Of a stretch of DNA of 64,000 bases, positions 23,564-35,270 are shown in pieces. Made by a program: the position numbers and the translations under genes. The notes below the pieces were generated by a model, which worked only from the letters and a program-made list of their open reading frames with translations, was not told where the DNA came from and did not search any database. The stretch is from Agrostemma githago (Eukaryota > Streptophyta > Magnoliopsida > Caryophyllales > Caryophyllaceae), in the NCBI GenBank assembly GCA_958450325.1, contig OY288259.1, forward strand, positions 29,878,734-29,942,733, read 5' to 3'. The first letter of the stretch is position 1, and each line of letters begins with the position of its first letter.

Positions 23564-24035
23564 TGTAGACACCCACATTTTGACTGCCAGGTGTCTATAG
23601 CAGTTTCCGACAAACACCCGATGATGATCGGACGCAAACGTGCTTTAAATACTCAGAAACGGGCTCAAAATCATTGGCATTTGGCTTGGGCTTTTTACGG
23701 AGTACATATCTCACAAAACCAACCTCAAAATCAGGCCCAGTGGGTCGTTTCGAGTCAAATAAGACTAATTTGGGTCGATTCCGACACCAGGGGTAAAACC
23801 GTCTTTTAGCGACCGAGTCAAAACCCGGTCAAAGATTTTCCCGAGACACGTGAGTCAGCCGTGACACCTCACACGGCTGATTCATACTCCAATACTACAA
23901 AAATCATCTTCAAAAAATATTAAACAAATCCGTTTAAGGATGGAATTCGATCTCAAGTAGGAATCCTATCCGAAAACCGATTCAAACACCCGACCGAGTG
24001 CAAACACTCGGCCGAGCAGCCCTCTACCAGCCGGT
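23564..24035 (+). repeat. 3' LTR of the Ogre-like element, left piece
   Basis: Identical to the first 472 bp of the 5' LTR except one base by eye. It stops at CCGGT, where the chromovirus-like cluster begins. Its last 87 bp (23949-24035) occur again at 35271-35357. Confidence 0.88.
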
Positions 24036-24036
24036 C

Positions 24037-27000
24037 TGTAATCCCCTATAAATACTAACGCAATACAGTGGCGGAAACACTGTAGATCTGGGATTAAAAC
24101 ACACTGATGTTCTAAATTTTACAAAAAGAACGGTCAGTCAATACAAAGGCCACTTTTTACAAAAGGGCTAAAAATCAAAAATCCTTCAAATGGGTTTAAC
24201 AATCCATAAATAAACATGATTAAAGCAGAGTAGGATCCATGTCACTCGCTAGCGCACACCAAACCCCGGAACAAAGAATACCTGTCATGTTAAAAACATA
24301 ACAGCCACAATTCAGTGGGGAGCAACTCAGACAGTTCTCCCAGCCATATTACATAATATATAAGCAATAGAAGCATAATATACGAAAATAGATTAAAACT
24401 TAAAACATTATATGTATCAAAATAGATTCAAAACCTGAAAACAATTCAGTAGCCTGACGGCGTCAAAACGAATAATGGAATATAAAACCGATGATAAGTA
24501 CAGCTTTTACTACTAGAGATATGTCAAAACAACACCGAAGTGTAACTTAGTGCCCACGAAGCGACCCCTAAGCCTCACTGGTTAAGGAACTCAGTGCCCA
24601 CGAAGCGACTCCTAAGCCCTCTCACCAGACAACTCAAACTATAATAGGACTGCATTCAGCGAGGTCCTAGCCTAAGTACATGCGCATGACTCCTGAGCAT
24701 AAACGATACCCAGTTCGACAATCAATGTATCCCTGACGCAAATACGCTGACCGTATAGCTGATGGCAACAAACAACATATCCAAGACTTATATACTGTAC
24801 ATTCTCATTTCCAACATTATTCCACATTCAAACCATTATAAGTATTTTATCCGAGGATATCTTAAACATTCTCAAAATAAACCAATAAATATTTTATCCG
24901 AAGATATCTTAAATATTCTCAAAATAGTAACATTTCAAAGATAGAAACTTTCTTCAAATAGTAACTTTCCAAAATAGGTGTTATTATAATTAGAAATCGT
25001 TTAACATATGAGTTATATAAGATATTTAATATTAGGCCTTGAGACATAAATATTATATTTATTAGATAAATGTATAATTAATGATTAAAAGTCAAATAAA
25101 GCAAAAATCATAATTATTTCTCAAAAGGTTGGAATTTAAGTAATTAAAAGTAATAAATTACAAATTTACAGATTTTTCAGATTTTCCCTGTCTTACTATA
25201 AAATTCATAATTAAATCATTAAAAATCAAAACGATGTAAGATTAGTGAGGTTGAAAACTTTAAAATCTTAAATACAACTTTTGTTTCTGGAGAAAATCGA
25301 AATTCCTAACTTAACATGGGTTATTATTCGTAGTTTTATAAACGGTCAAAATCCGACACCCGATAGTATTTCTTTAATAAAATATGTTTAAAATTTTATT
25401 TTAAAACAAATCCAATTAGAAAGATTAACTAGACTATTTAAAGTTAATGTACGTAAATTATGAAAATTAAATTCAAAGTTTATCATAGGTTTTAAATTAG
25501 GTTTTACAACAACTGACAGATTTGCGAACTAATCTGTCACAGTTTCATAAACGATTTATTGTGACGAAACCACTTAGAATTAATTTACTAACTTTAACAG
25601 ACGTATAATAGATTTAAAATAAATAGTAGTCTCTTTTGAAACTTTTTGAAAATAAGATCTGTAAATAGGAGTAACAGTCGTACAAAAGTAGTAACAGATT
25701 CGAACACATGCTGTAACTTTACTAAAAACATTAAAACTTTCAATTTGATAATTCATATTAAAAATCAGGAAATTAAGAAATTAATTCTTATTTATACGTT
25801 TTAGTCCTGGCCTTATAATAATTTTAGAAGATTCGAAACATATTATCATAATATAGTTCAAACACGTTTACTAATATAAGAATTCGATTTAAAACGATAC
25901 TACAAGCAACTACAACATATATATCATGCAATACCGAGTCATGCCATCATGTGTTACCTTCATCGAGATCCGACTTAATAAAATAACCGTCTTCATCGGA
26001 TCTAGCACGATAGCCTACGAAAAATTAAAACATATGGTATTAGAACCATATAAGTTAATAAAAAGTGGAAACGAGACGAGGATAAGAGTAAATAAATTAC
26101 CCTTGAGATTGAACTGAAAAATGACGGATTTAAGAATCAGATTGATGAACGAAATAAGGTAAGCACGGGCTGATTTGTGTGAGAAACAGCAGCAGCACAG
26201 CAGCAACACATCAGTGAAGGGAGACTAATAGAAGAGAGTTTGTGTTTGGATGGTTTACAAGACGTGATTAAAGAGGAATAGAAGTAGGAAAATTAAGAAT
26301 GCTATTAAATAATTAGAGTGGTGTTTTGGTTGTATAACACGATTGAAATCGAGGAAAACTAGGAGTCTCTTGCAACAAAGATTTTGATAGCCACTAGAAG
26401 GATAAGTTTTACGTACAATGAAGAAAGAGTAATTGAAGAATTTGGGGATTATAAAAAGAATGGAGAAAATAACGTAACAACAACAACCACTAGAGAAGTA
26501 GAGATGGAAGCAATTGAGTAGAATTAGGATAAATAAAAACATGTGCTTAAATTAATAAAATATTTAGTAACTCATCTTGTTAGTGACGAGGTAACGGACT
26601 CGATTTGGGTCGGGAAATAATTTACGGTGGAATCGAAATCATTAGTAAAAATAAATAATTGGCTTACAAATAAATTGGGTTAAAATCCCATAAAAAAAGA
26701 ATTAGACCCAAACTTCGAGATGGACTAAAATATTATTTTGTCGTAACATTAAATATTTGGGCCAGGTTCTAAGTTGATAAAAATAATTAGTTGACTCGAG
26801 AAATCAAATGGGTCAATCTCGAGTTTAAATAATTGTTTGTAAAGAAATTGAGTTTCTTGACGAATAAATTGTTTTCAACGAAAATGAATTAAATTGATTT
26901 CTTAAAAATAAAATGATACTTTTCAATGAAAGTTTAATAAAATGATTTATCGAGGAAATAATAAAATGTCTTAACGAGTTTCGAGTTGAAAATAGAAATT

Positions 27001-27142
27001 CAAGCCAAAATAAAGATTTTAGGAGTTTAAGACGAAGTCAAAGTAAATCCGATAAGATTTAAAAGGAAGAGTTACAAGTTAAATCGCAAACAAAATGAAA
27101 ATATGGATACAAATTTAATTTATAAAAATTAGGGGTGTTGCA
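24037..27142 (-). repeat. LTR-a of the chromovirus-like element
   Basis: It is 3.1 kb; on the plus strand it starts TGTAATCCCCTATAAAT and ends TTAGGGGTGTTGCA. On the minus strand it starts TGCAACACCCC and ends GGGGATTACA. It differs from LTR-b at about 1 percent of sites by eye. No gene is visible. Frames of 63, 64 and 95 codons are duplicated in LTR-b but resemble no protein. Confidence 0.85.
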
Positions 27143-28547
27143 ACCTTGCCCACTAAAAAAAAGTTTCGTCCCCGAAACTTACAGGAACACGAAAATATAA
27201 GAGAAAACAAAGTTATTTCACTTGGAAAAATTAGAATGCTTAACTCGCATCAAAATCTTGGTTTAATAGGAATTTTTAAATCTTCAAATGTGATATGAAA
27301 TCGAGTGCAAAATTTATTACGGGAAGAGTTGGGCTAAGCTACCCGAAGTTTAAAACTTTTCAAATTATTAAAAATGCAAGGTACTATTATTTGATAAAAT
27401 AACGACGTTAAATTATATTTAAAAACGAATTCGAGGGAAAGAGGGTACCCTAAACATTTTCAAAACGACCTTAACTCAATTTGGTTAAGAAACTCTTCAA
27501 CTTTTTGATTTAAGACAAGACAAAATCAAATTTGAGAAATCGAGTTTAGCATTGGGAAATCTCGAACCAGTCATCAGATGCTTCTAATAACAGATCCAAA
27601 AGTCCACCAACAAAAATAAAATGAAAGCTTGAATTTATGAAATTAGTTTCAAAAGTTTAATTTTGTCAGATAATATTTGTATGTTATGAAAATATTCGTA
27701 AAATTTTGATCATTTAAAAACAAAGATTTGAAATACTTATGAATTAATTTCAAACAGGTTTTTAAGATATTTTAAAAAGAACTAAATATAGAAATCAACC
27801 AAGAATGACAAAGTAAAACAAAGTTTTTAAAGCTTAAATTGTGAAATAAAAATGATAACTCAAAAGTTTAATTAGTCAAACATTTTACAAAACGGGGAGT
27901 TTGGTGAAAAGATTAAGGAATAAATTGAACCAAAAATTTCAAACTCGATAAAGAGGGATCGGAAGAATACCAACAACAGTTGGAGGAGCAGAATTCGAGA
28001 GAAGCGGAGCCGCGGAGGGAAGAACGAAAACGAGAGTCAACCAGAGCTTTCAAGGATTACAGAGTTGTTAAGGGTTCTCGAGATTCCCTAGTACGACTCC
28101 CACAAACTCAGGTTCCTAATTCCATAAAATAATACTAAGTCCATTAATTTCAGAAAACTGGGTTTTCCTACACGGTCTACAACCTCCAAAATCTCTTGCT
28201 ATAATTTTCAAGCTAAGATTATCAATCGTTACAACCCCCAATACAAGGCTTCACTTGCTCATATAATCACTCAATCAATAGAGTAAGAATCCACCAAATG
28301 ACACAAAATCAAATCATGCTACCGAAATTCTACAAACTGCCACAACACTATTAAACTAATTAACCAACAAGGCTCTAAAACTGTTTAAAGCTCACCAGGT
28401 TGTACGCGAGGTATTTCCAAATTTCTCGAGTAAGGAACACTAAACAAGATCCACCAATTTAACAAATCTCGGGCACTAAGTCTTCAAAATGATCCCACGA
28501 TTATGCTCATAACATTACAAGGGAACAAAAGTTATTAGTATAATATA

Positions 28548-28829
28548 TCAAACCTTAAGTACACTCAATCTTACAGGTGGCACACGTATTTCCCAACACG
28601 TCATTCGAGTATGGTTCCTTAGAAGTCCATCTAATTTCAAATCGCAACAGCGCCACCACAATACATTTAATATTTCCACGAAGCCATAATCATGCTTGTC
28701 TAAGGGTTCTAAACTGTAAATCCCATTAAGGTGGTTGGTATTAAAATATTCCTCAAAATAGTAGTGTAAATCTGAATTGTGATTGTGCATGACCTTTCTC
28801 TTCCTTAAAGTTAACAAGGATTCACTCAT
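28548..28829 (-). CDS. Hypothetical 93-aa frame, duplicated in the cluster
   Basis: I do not recognise this frame. Its start MSESLLTLRKRK and most residues recur at 34770-35051, with two visible amino-acid differences (Y/C and L/F). It has no zinc, protease or transmembrane signature. Preservation in two recent copies proves nothing about function, because the copies are nearly identical at the DNA level throughout. It is probably spurious. Confidence 0.2.
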   Translation of the reverse strand: MSESLLTLRKRKVMHNHNSDLHYYFEEYFNTNHLNGIYSLEPLDKHDYGFVEILNVLWWRCCDLKLDGLLRNHTRMTCWEIRVPPVRLSVLKV

Positions 28830-29584
28830 GTATTTTTAGATCACTCTACTCAAAAGTTTACAGGTCACGACCTTATCAGACTCAATGATCTCATTCATAA
28901 AAACCAAGGTTTAATCTATGTCAATCAAAATTTCTAAAGACATTAACGAGAACCTGAAATGGTACCACAACACTCAGGCTAACCCTTTAAACAATGATAT
29001 ATGATCCCAAAAGTCAACGACTAATCCATTAAATCAACATTAGGTCGGAATTCCAAAGTAATATTACTAGTTACACTTGGTTCGGTTCTAGGTTAGGTAC
29101 TAGATATCCATCAGAATAAAATATAATCTTACTATCTGAAAGTTTATCCTCTTTAAGTACTTTATATAATCAAGTAAATTATAATCCAAGCTCAATAATT
29201 AAGGTGCAATTCTAATTCCATCGATCAATTAATTCCATTGAAATTAATCCTCAAGAAGTTCTTACTTGCTTAGAAAATAGGTTATAACTCACAACTTTCA
29301 AACCATGTAACAAGGGGTTTACTAAACCTCAAACATCTTTAACTTCGCGGGGTTCACTAAGACAGGAGTCTAACCAAAGAATCTCAAGAGAATATAGAGG
29401 GTAAAATGAGAGAGTAAAACAAGGATTCGCCACCAGAATGAAGATGATTTATGTGATGAGGCTAGGAAGAAGAAGAGAAAACTGACAGGAAGAGCGGTGG
29501 CAGCCCACGGGCAGCAGGAATAACAACACGTGACAGTAGAGAGCCGAGCAACATCAGGCCGTAGCAGTACAGCAACACAACAAC

Positions 29585-29690
29585 ATCAGAAAGGAGAAGA
29601 AGAATAAGAAGAGGAGAAGAGGATGAAGAAGAAGAAAAAGAAGAAGAAGAATGAAAGAAAGAAGAGGAAGAAGAGGAGACTTGGAGAAAT
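29585..29690. repeat. GA-rich low-complexity tract
   Basis: About 100 bp of AGAAGA-type purines on the plus strand, within the internal region near the primer-binding site. Confidence 0.85.
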
Positions 29691-30255
29691 GAAGAAGGAT
29701 CCTAAACTATTAAGGTCTTGAACCAAAGAAGAGTCTCCGGGCCTCCTGAGTTCACAAGTGAACTTGCTGGATCACTTCATCTTCTTGTAGAGAAACGAGC
29801 ACATTAGTCTTGGGTAGCTCCATCTGGATCCAAACTGAAATGAAGTTGCATCTGGGTCCAAAGTGAAATCACATTTGAGTCTACTGCACCATATGGAACT
29901 GGAACTACTCTTGATCATCTGTCATGTAGCTTGAGCAAACTTAATCTGGGCTGAGAAGTCACCACTGTATCTTCCGTGTAGCGTCAAGTTGTCCACTCGA
30001 GTGAGCAGGTCTTAGAAGTGCTAAGTAGGTCTTGTCCCGATCTGGAGCAGCATCACGTAAACATCTTGTCCACTCATCTTCTTCATGGGCATATAAAACA
30101 AACATGCAATGCTAATCATTGAGTTACAAGAATAGGTAACCTAACAATCAAGTCCTTGATTGGTCTCTTCCCCTCTCTCACTAATATTTTATTAATGTTC
30201 AAATCATTTACGAGTATTTTTCCTAAAATCAGGTGTGAGCGTCGGGAGCAAGGAT

Positions 30256-30267
30256 GCTCTGATACCA
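30256..30267 (-). other. Primer-binding site, initiator tRNA-Met type
   Basis: The plus strand reads GCTCTGATACCA; the complement TGGTATCAGAGC is the standard plant initiator tRNA-Met primer site. It lies two bases from LTR-b and gives the element's minus orientation. Confidence 0.88.
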
Positions 30268-30269
30268 AC

Positions 30270-33200
30270 TGTAATCCCCTATAAATTCTAACGCAATACA
30301 GTGGCGGAAACACTGTAGATCTGGGATTAAAACACACTGATGTTCTAAATTTTACAAAAAGAACGGTCAGTCAATACAAAGGCCACTTTTTACAAACGGG
30401 CTAAAAATTAAAAATCCTTCAAATGGGTTTAACAATCCATAAATAAACATGATTAAAGCAGAGTAGGATCCATGCCACTCGCTAGCGCACACCAAACCCC
30501 GGAACAAAGAATACCTGCCATGTTAAAAACATAACAGCCACAATTCAGTGGGGAGCAACTCTGACAGTTCTCCCAGCCATATTACATAATATATAAGCAA
30601 TAGAAGCATAATACACGAAAATAGATTAAAACTTAAAACATTATATGTATCAAAATAGATTCAAAACCTGAAAACAATTCAGTAGCCTGACGGCGTCAAA
30701 ACGAATAATGGAATATAAAACCGATGATAAGTACAGCTTTTACTACTAGAGATATGTCAAAACAACACCGAAGTGTAACTTAGTGCCCACGAAGCGACCC
30801 CTAAGCCTCACTGGTTAAGGAACTCAGTGCCCACGAAGCGACTCCTAAGCCCTCTCACCAGACAACTCAAACTATAATAGGACAACATTCAGCGAGGTCC
30901 TAGCCTAAGTACATGCGCATGACTCCTGAGCATAAACGATACCCAGTTCGACAATCAATGTATCCCTAACGCAAATACGCTGACCATATAGCTGATGGCA
31001 ACAAACAACATATCCTAGACTTATATACTGTACATTCTCATTTCCAACATTATTCCACATTCAAACCATTATAAGTATTTTATCCGAGGATATCTTAAAC
31101 ATTCTCAAAATAAACCAATAAATATTTTATCCGAAGATATCTTAAATATTCTCAAAATAGTAACATTTCAAAGATAGAAACTTTCTTCAAATAGTAACTT
31201 TCCAAAATAGGTGTTATTATAATTAGAAATCGTTTAACATATGAGTTATATAAGATATTTAATATTAGGCCTTGAGACATAAATATTATATTTATTAGAT
31301 AAATGTATAATTAATGATTAAAAGTCAAATAAAGTAAAAATCATAATTATTTCTCAAAAGGTTGGAATTTAAGTAATTAAAAGTAATAAATTACAAATTT
31401 ACAGATTTTTCAGATTTGCCCTGTCTTACTATAAAATTCATAATTAAATCATTAAAAATCAAAATGACGTAAGATTAGTAAGGTTGAAACCTTTAAAATC
31501 CTAACTACAACTTTTGTTTCTGGAGAAAATCGAAATTCCTAACTTAGCATGGGTTATTATTCGTAGTTTTATAAACTGTCAAAATCCGATACCCGATAGT
31601 ATTTATTTAATAAAACATGTTTAAAATTTTATTTTAAAACAAATCTAATTTGAAAGATTAACTAGACTATGTAAAGTTAATGTACGTAAATTATGAAAAT
31701 TAAATTCAAAGTTTATCATAGGTTTTAAATTAGGTTTTACAACAACTGACAGATTTGCGAACTAATCTGTTACAGTTTCATAAACGATTTATTGTGACGA
31801 AACCACATAGAATTAATTTACTAATTTTAACAGAAGTATAATAGACTTAAAATAAATAGTAGTCTCTTTTGAAACTTTTTGAAAATAAGATCTTTTAATA
31901 GGAGTAAAAATCGTACAAAAGTAGTAACAGATTCGAAAACATGCTGTAACTTTACTAAAAACATTAAAACTTTCAATTTGATAATTCATATTAAAAATCA
32001 GGAAATTAAGAAATTAATTCTTATTTATACGTTTTAGTCCCGGCCTTATAATAATTTTAGAAGATTCGAAACATATTATCATAATATAGTTCATACACGT
32101 TTACTAATATAAGAATTCGATTTAAAACGATACTACAAGCAACTACAACATATATATCATGCAATACCGAGTCATGCCATCATGTGTTACCTTCATCGAG
32201 ATCCGACTTAATAAAATAACCGTCTTCATCGGATCTAGCACGATAGCCTACGAAAAATTAAAACATATGGTATTAGAACCATATAAGTTAATAAAAAGTG
32301 GAAACGAGACGAGGATAAGAGTAAATAAATTACCCTTGAGATTGAACTGAAAAATGACGGATTTAAGAATCAGATTGATGAACGAAATAAGGTAAGCACG
32401 GGCTGATTTGTGTGAGAAACAGCAGCAGCACAGCAGCAACACATCAGTGAAGGGAGACTAATAGAAGAGAGTTTGTGTTTGGATGGTTTACAAGACGTGA
32501 TTAAAGAGGAATAGAAGTAGGAAAATTAAGAATGCTATTAAATAATTAGAGTGGTGTTTTGGTTGTATAACACGATTGAAATCGAGGAAAACTAGGAGTC
32601 TCTTGCAACAAAGATTTTGATAGCCACTAGAAGGATAAGTTTTACGTACAATGAAGAAAGAGTAATTGAAGAATTTGGGGATTATAAAAAGAATGGAGAA
32701 AATAACGTAACAACAACAACCACTAGAGAAGTAGAGATGGAAGCAATTGAGTAGAATTAGGATAAATAAAAACATGTGCTTAAATTAATAAAATATTTAG
32801 TAACTCATCTTGTTAGTGACGAGGTAACGGACTCGATTTGGGTCGGAAAATAATTTATGGTGGAATCAAAATCATTAGTAAAAATAAATAATTGGCTTAC
32901 AAATAAATTGGGTTAAAATCGCATAAAAAAGATTTAGACCCAAACTTCGAGATGGGTAAAATATTATTTTGTCGTAACATTAAATATTTGGGCCAGGTTC
33001 TAAGTTGATAAAAATAATTAGTTGACTCGAGAAATCAAATGGGTCAATCTCGAGTTTAAATAATTGTTTGTAAAGAAATTGAGTTTCTTGACGAATAAAT
33101 TGTTTTCAACGAAAATGAATTAAATTGATTTCTTGAAAATAAAATGATACTTTTCAATGAAAGTTTATTAAAATGATTTATCGAGGAAATAATAAAATGT

Positions 33201-33373
33201 CTTAACGAGTTTCGAGTTGAAAATAGAAATTCAAGCCAAAATAAAGATTTTAGGAGTTTAAGACGAAGTCAAAGTAAATCCGATAAGATTTAAAATGAAG
33301 AGTTACAAGTTAAATCGCAAACAAAATGAAAATATGGATACATATTTAATTTATAAAAATTAGGGGTGTTACA
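30270..33373 (-). repeat. LTR-b of the chromovirus-like element
   Basis: It is 3.1 kb, starts TGTAATCCCCTATAAAT and ends AGGGGTGTTACA on the plus strand. It is nearly identical to LTR-a and adjacent to the primer-binding site, so it is the 5' LTR in the element's own orientation. Confidence 0.85.
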
Positions 33374-35260
33374 ACCTTCCCCACTAAAAAAAGGTTTCGT
33401 CCCCGAAACTTATAGGAACACGAAAATATAAGAGAAAACAAAGTTATTTCACTTGGAAAAATTAGAATGCTTAACTCGCATCAAAATCTTGGTTTAATAG
33501 GAATTTTTAAGTCTTCAAATGTGATATGAAATCGAGTGCAAAATTTATTACGGGAAGAGTTGGGCTAAGATACCCGAAGTTTAAAACTTTTCAAATTATT
33601 AAAAATGCAAGGTACTGTTATTTGATAAAATAACGACGTTAAATTATATTTAAAAACGAATTCGAGGGAAAGAGGGTACCCTAAACATTTTCAAAACGAC
33701 CTTAACTAAATTTGGTTAAGAAACTCTTCAACTTTTTGATTTAAGACAAAACAAAATCAAATTTGAGAAATCGAGTTTAGCATTGGGAAATCTCGAACCA
33801 GTCATCAGATGCTTCTAATAACAGATCCAAAAGTCCACCAACAAAAATAAAATGAAAGCTTGAATTTATGAAATTAGTTTCAAAAGTTTAATTTTGTCAG
33901 ATAATATTTGTATGTTATGAAAATATTCGTAAAATTTTGATCATTTAAAAACAAAGATTTGAAATACTTATGAATTAATTTCAAACAGGTTTTAAGATAT
34001 TTTAAAAAGAACTAAATATAGAAATCAACCAAGAATGACAAAGTAAAACAATGTTTTTAAAGCTTAAATTGTGAAATAAAAATGATAACTCAAAAGTTTA
34101 ATTAGTCAAACATTTTACAAAACGGGGAGTTTGGTGAAAAGATTAAGGAATAAATTGAACCAAAAATTTCAAACTCAATAAAGAGGGATCGGAAGAATAC
34201 CAACAACAGTTGGAGGAGCAGAATTCGAGAGAAGCGGAGGGAAGAACGAAAACGAGAGTCAATCAGAGCTTTCAAGGATTACAGAGTTGTTAAGGGTTCT
34301 CGAGATTCCCTAGTACGACTCCCACAAACTCAGGTTCCTAATTCCATAAAATAATGCTAAGTCCATTAATATCAGAAAACTGGGTTTTCCTACACGGTCT
34401 ACAACCTCCAAAATCTCTTGCTATAATTTTCAAGCTAAGATTATCAATCGTTACAACCCCCAATACAAGGCTTCACTTGCTCATACTATCACTCAATCAA
34501 TAGAGTAAGAATCCACCAAATGACACAGAATCAAATCATGCTACCAAAATTCTACAAACTGCCACAACACTATTAAACTAATTAACCAACAAGGCTCTAA
34601 AACTGTTTAAAGCTCACCAGGTTGTACGCGAGGTATTTCCAAATTTCTCGAGTAAGGAACACTAAACAAGATCCACCAATTTAACAAATCTCGGGCACTA
34701 AGTCTTCAAAATGATCCCACGATTATGCTCATAACATTACAAGGGAACAAAAGTTATTAGTATAATATATCAAACCTTAAGTACACTCAATCTTACAGGT
34801 GGCACACGTATTTCCCAACACGTCATTCGAGTATGGTTCCTTAGAAGTCCATCAAATTTCAAATCGCAACAGCGCCACCACAATACATTTAATATTTCCA
34901 CGAAGCCATAATCATGCTTGTCTAAGGGTTCTAAACTGTAAATTCCATTAAGGTGGTTGGTATTAAAATATTCCTCAAAACAGTAGTGTAAATCCGAATT
35001 GTGATTGTGCATGACCTTTCTCTTCCTTAAAGTTAACAAGGATTCACTCATGTATTTTTAGATCACTCTACTCAAAAGTTTACATGTCACGATCTTATCA
35101 GACTCAATGATCTCATTCATAAAAACCAAGGTTTAATCTATGTCAACCAAAATTTCTGAAGACATTAACGAGAACCTGAAATGGTACCACAACACTCAGG
35201 CTAACCCTTTAAACAATGATATATGATCCCAAAAGTCAACGACTAATCCATTAAATCAAC
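33374..35260 (-). other. Partial second internal region, truncated
   Basis: It repeats 27143-29040 with about 1-2 percent differences and stops abruptly after TTAAATCAAC at 35260. Ten unmatched bases (35261-35270) separate it from the duplicated Ogre LTR sequence. It contains the second copy of the 93-codon frame. Confidence 0.82.
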
Positions 35261-35270
35261 GGTTTAATAT

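Larger units (their letters stand above)
27143..30269 (-). other. Internal region of the chromovirus-like element, non-coding
   Basis: It spans 3.1 kb between the LTRs. A purine tract with GGGGACGAAACT (complement, near 27165-27180) lies next to LTR-a, and the primer-binding site next to LTR-b. A GA-rich stretch occurs at about 29585-29690. No gag or pol domain is found; the only frame present in both copies is the 93-codon one at 28548-28829. Confidence 0.75.
24037..35260 (-). mobile_element. Rearranged cluster of a chromovirus-like non-autonomous LTR element: LTR-internal-LTR-partial internal
   Basis: Two nearly identical ~5-kb blocks (24037-29040 and 30270-35260) show a tandem arrangement. 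Read on the minus strand the order is: truncated internal region, LTR-b, primer-binding site, internal region, polypurine region, LTR-a. The primer-binding site (30256-30267, complement of TGGTATCAGAGC) and the GGGGACGAAACT block before the LTR fix the minus orientation and fit chromoviruses. A simple insertion would end at an LTR. Here the right end breaks inside internal sequence, followed by a 10-bp filler and an 87-bp duplication of Ogre LTR sequence. Confidence 0.8.

Noticed and set aside
17215..23809. Similar 72- and 102-codon frames at 17215-17433 and 23501-23809
   Set aside because: Their identity is explained by the two LTR copies of the Ogre-like element; the translation resembles no protein.
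25926..32775. Pairs of identical 63-, 64- and 95-codon frames
   Set aside because: They are duplicated only because LTR-a and LTR-b are duplicated; they overlap on opposite strands and show no coding signature.
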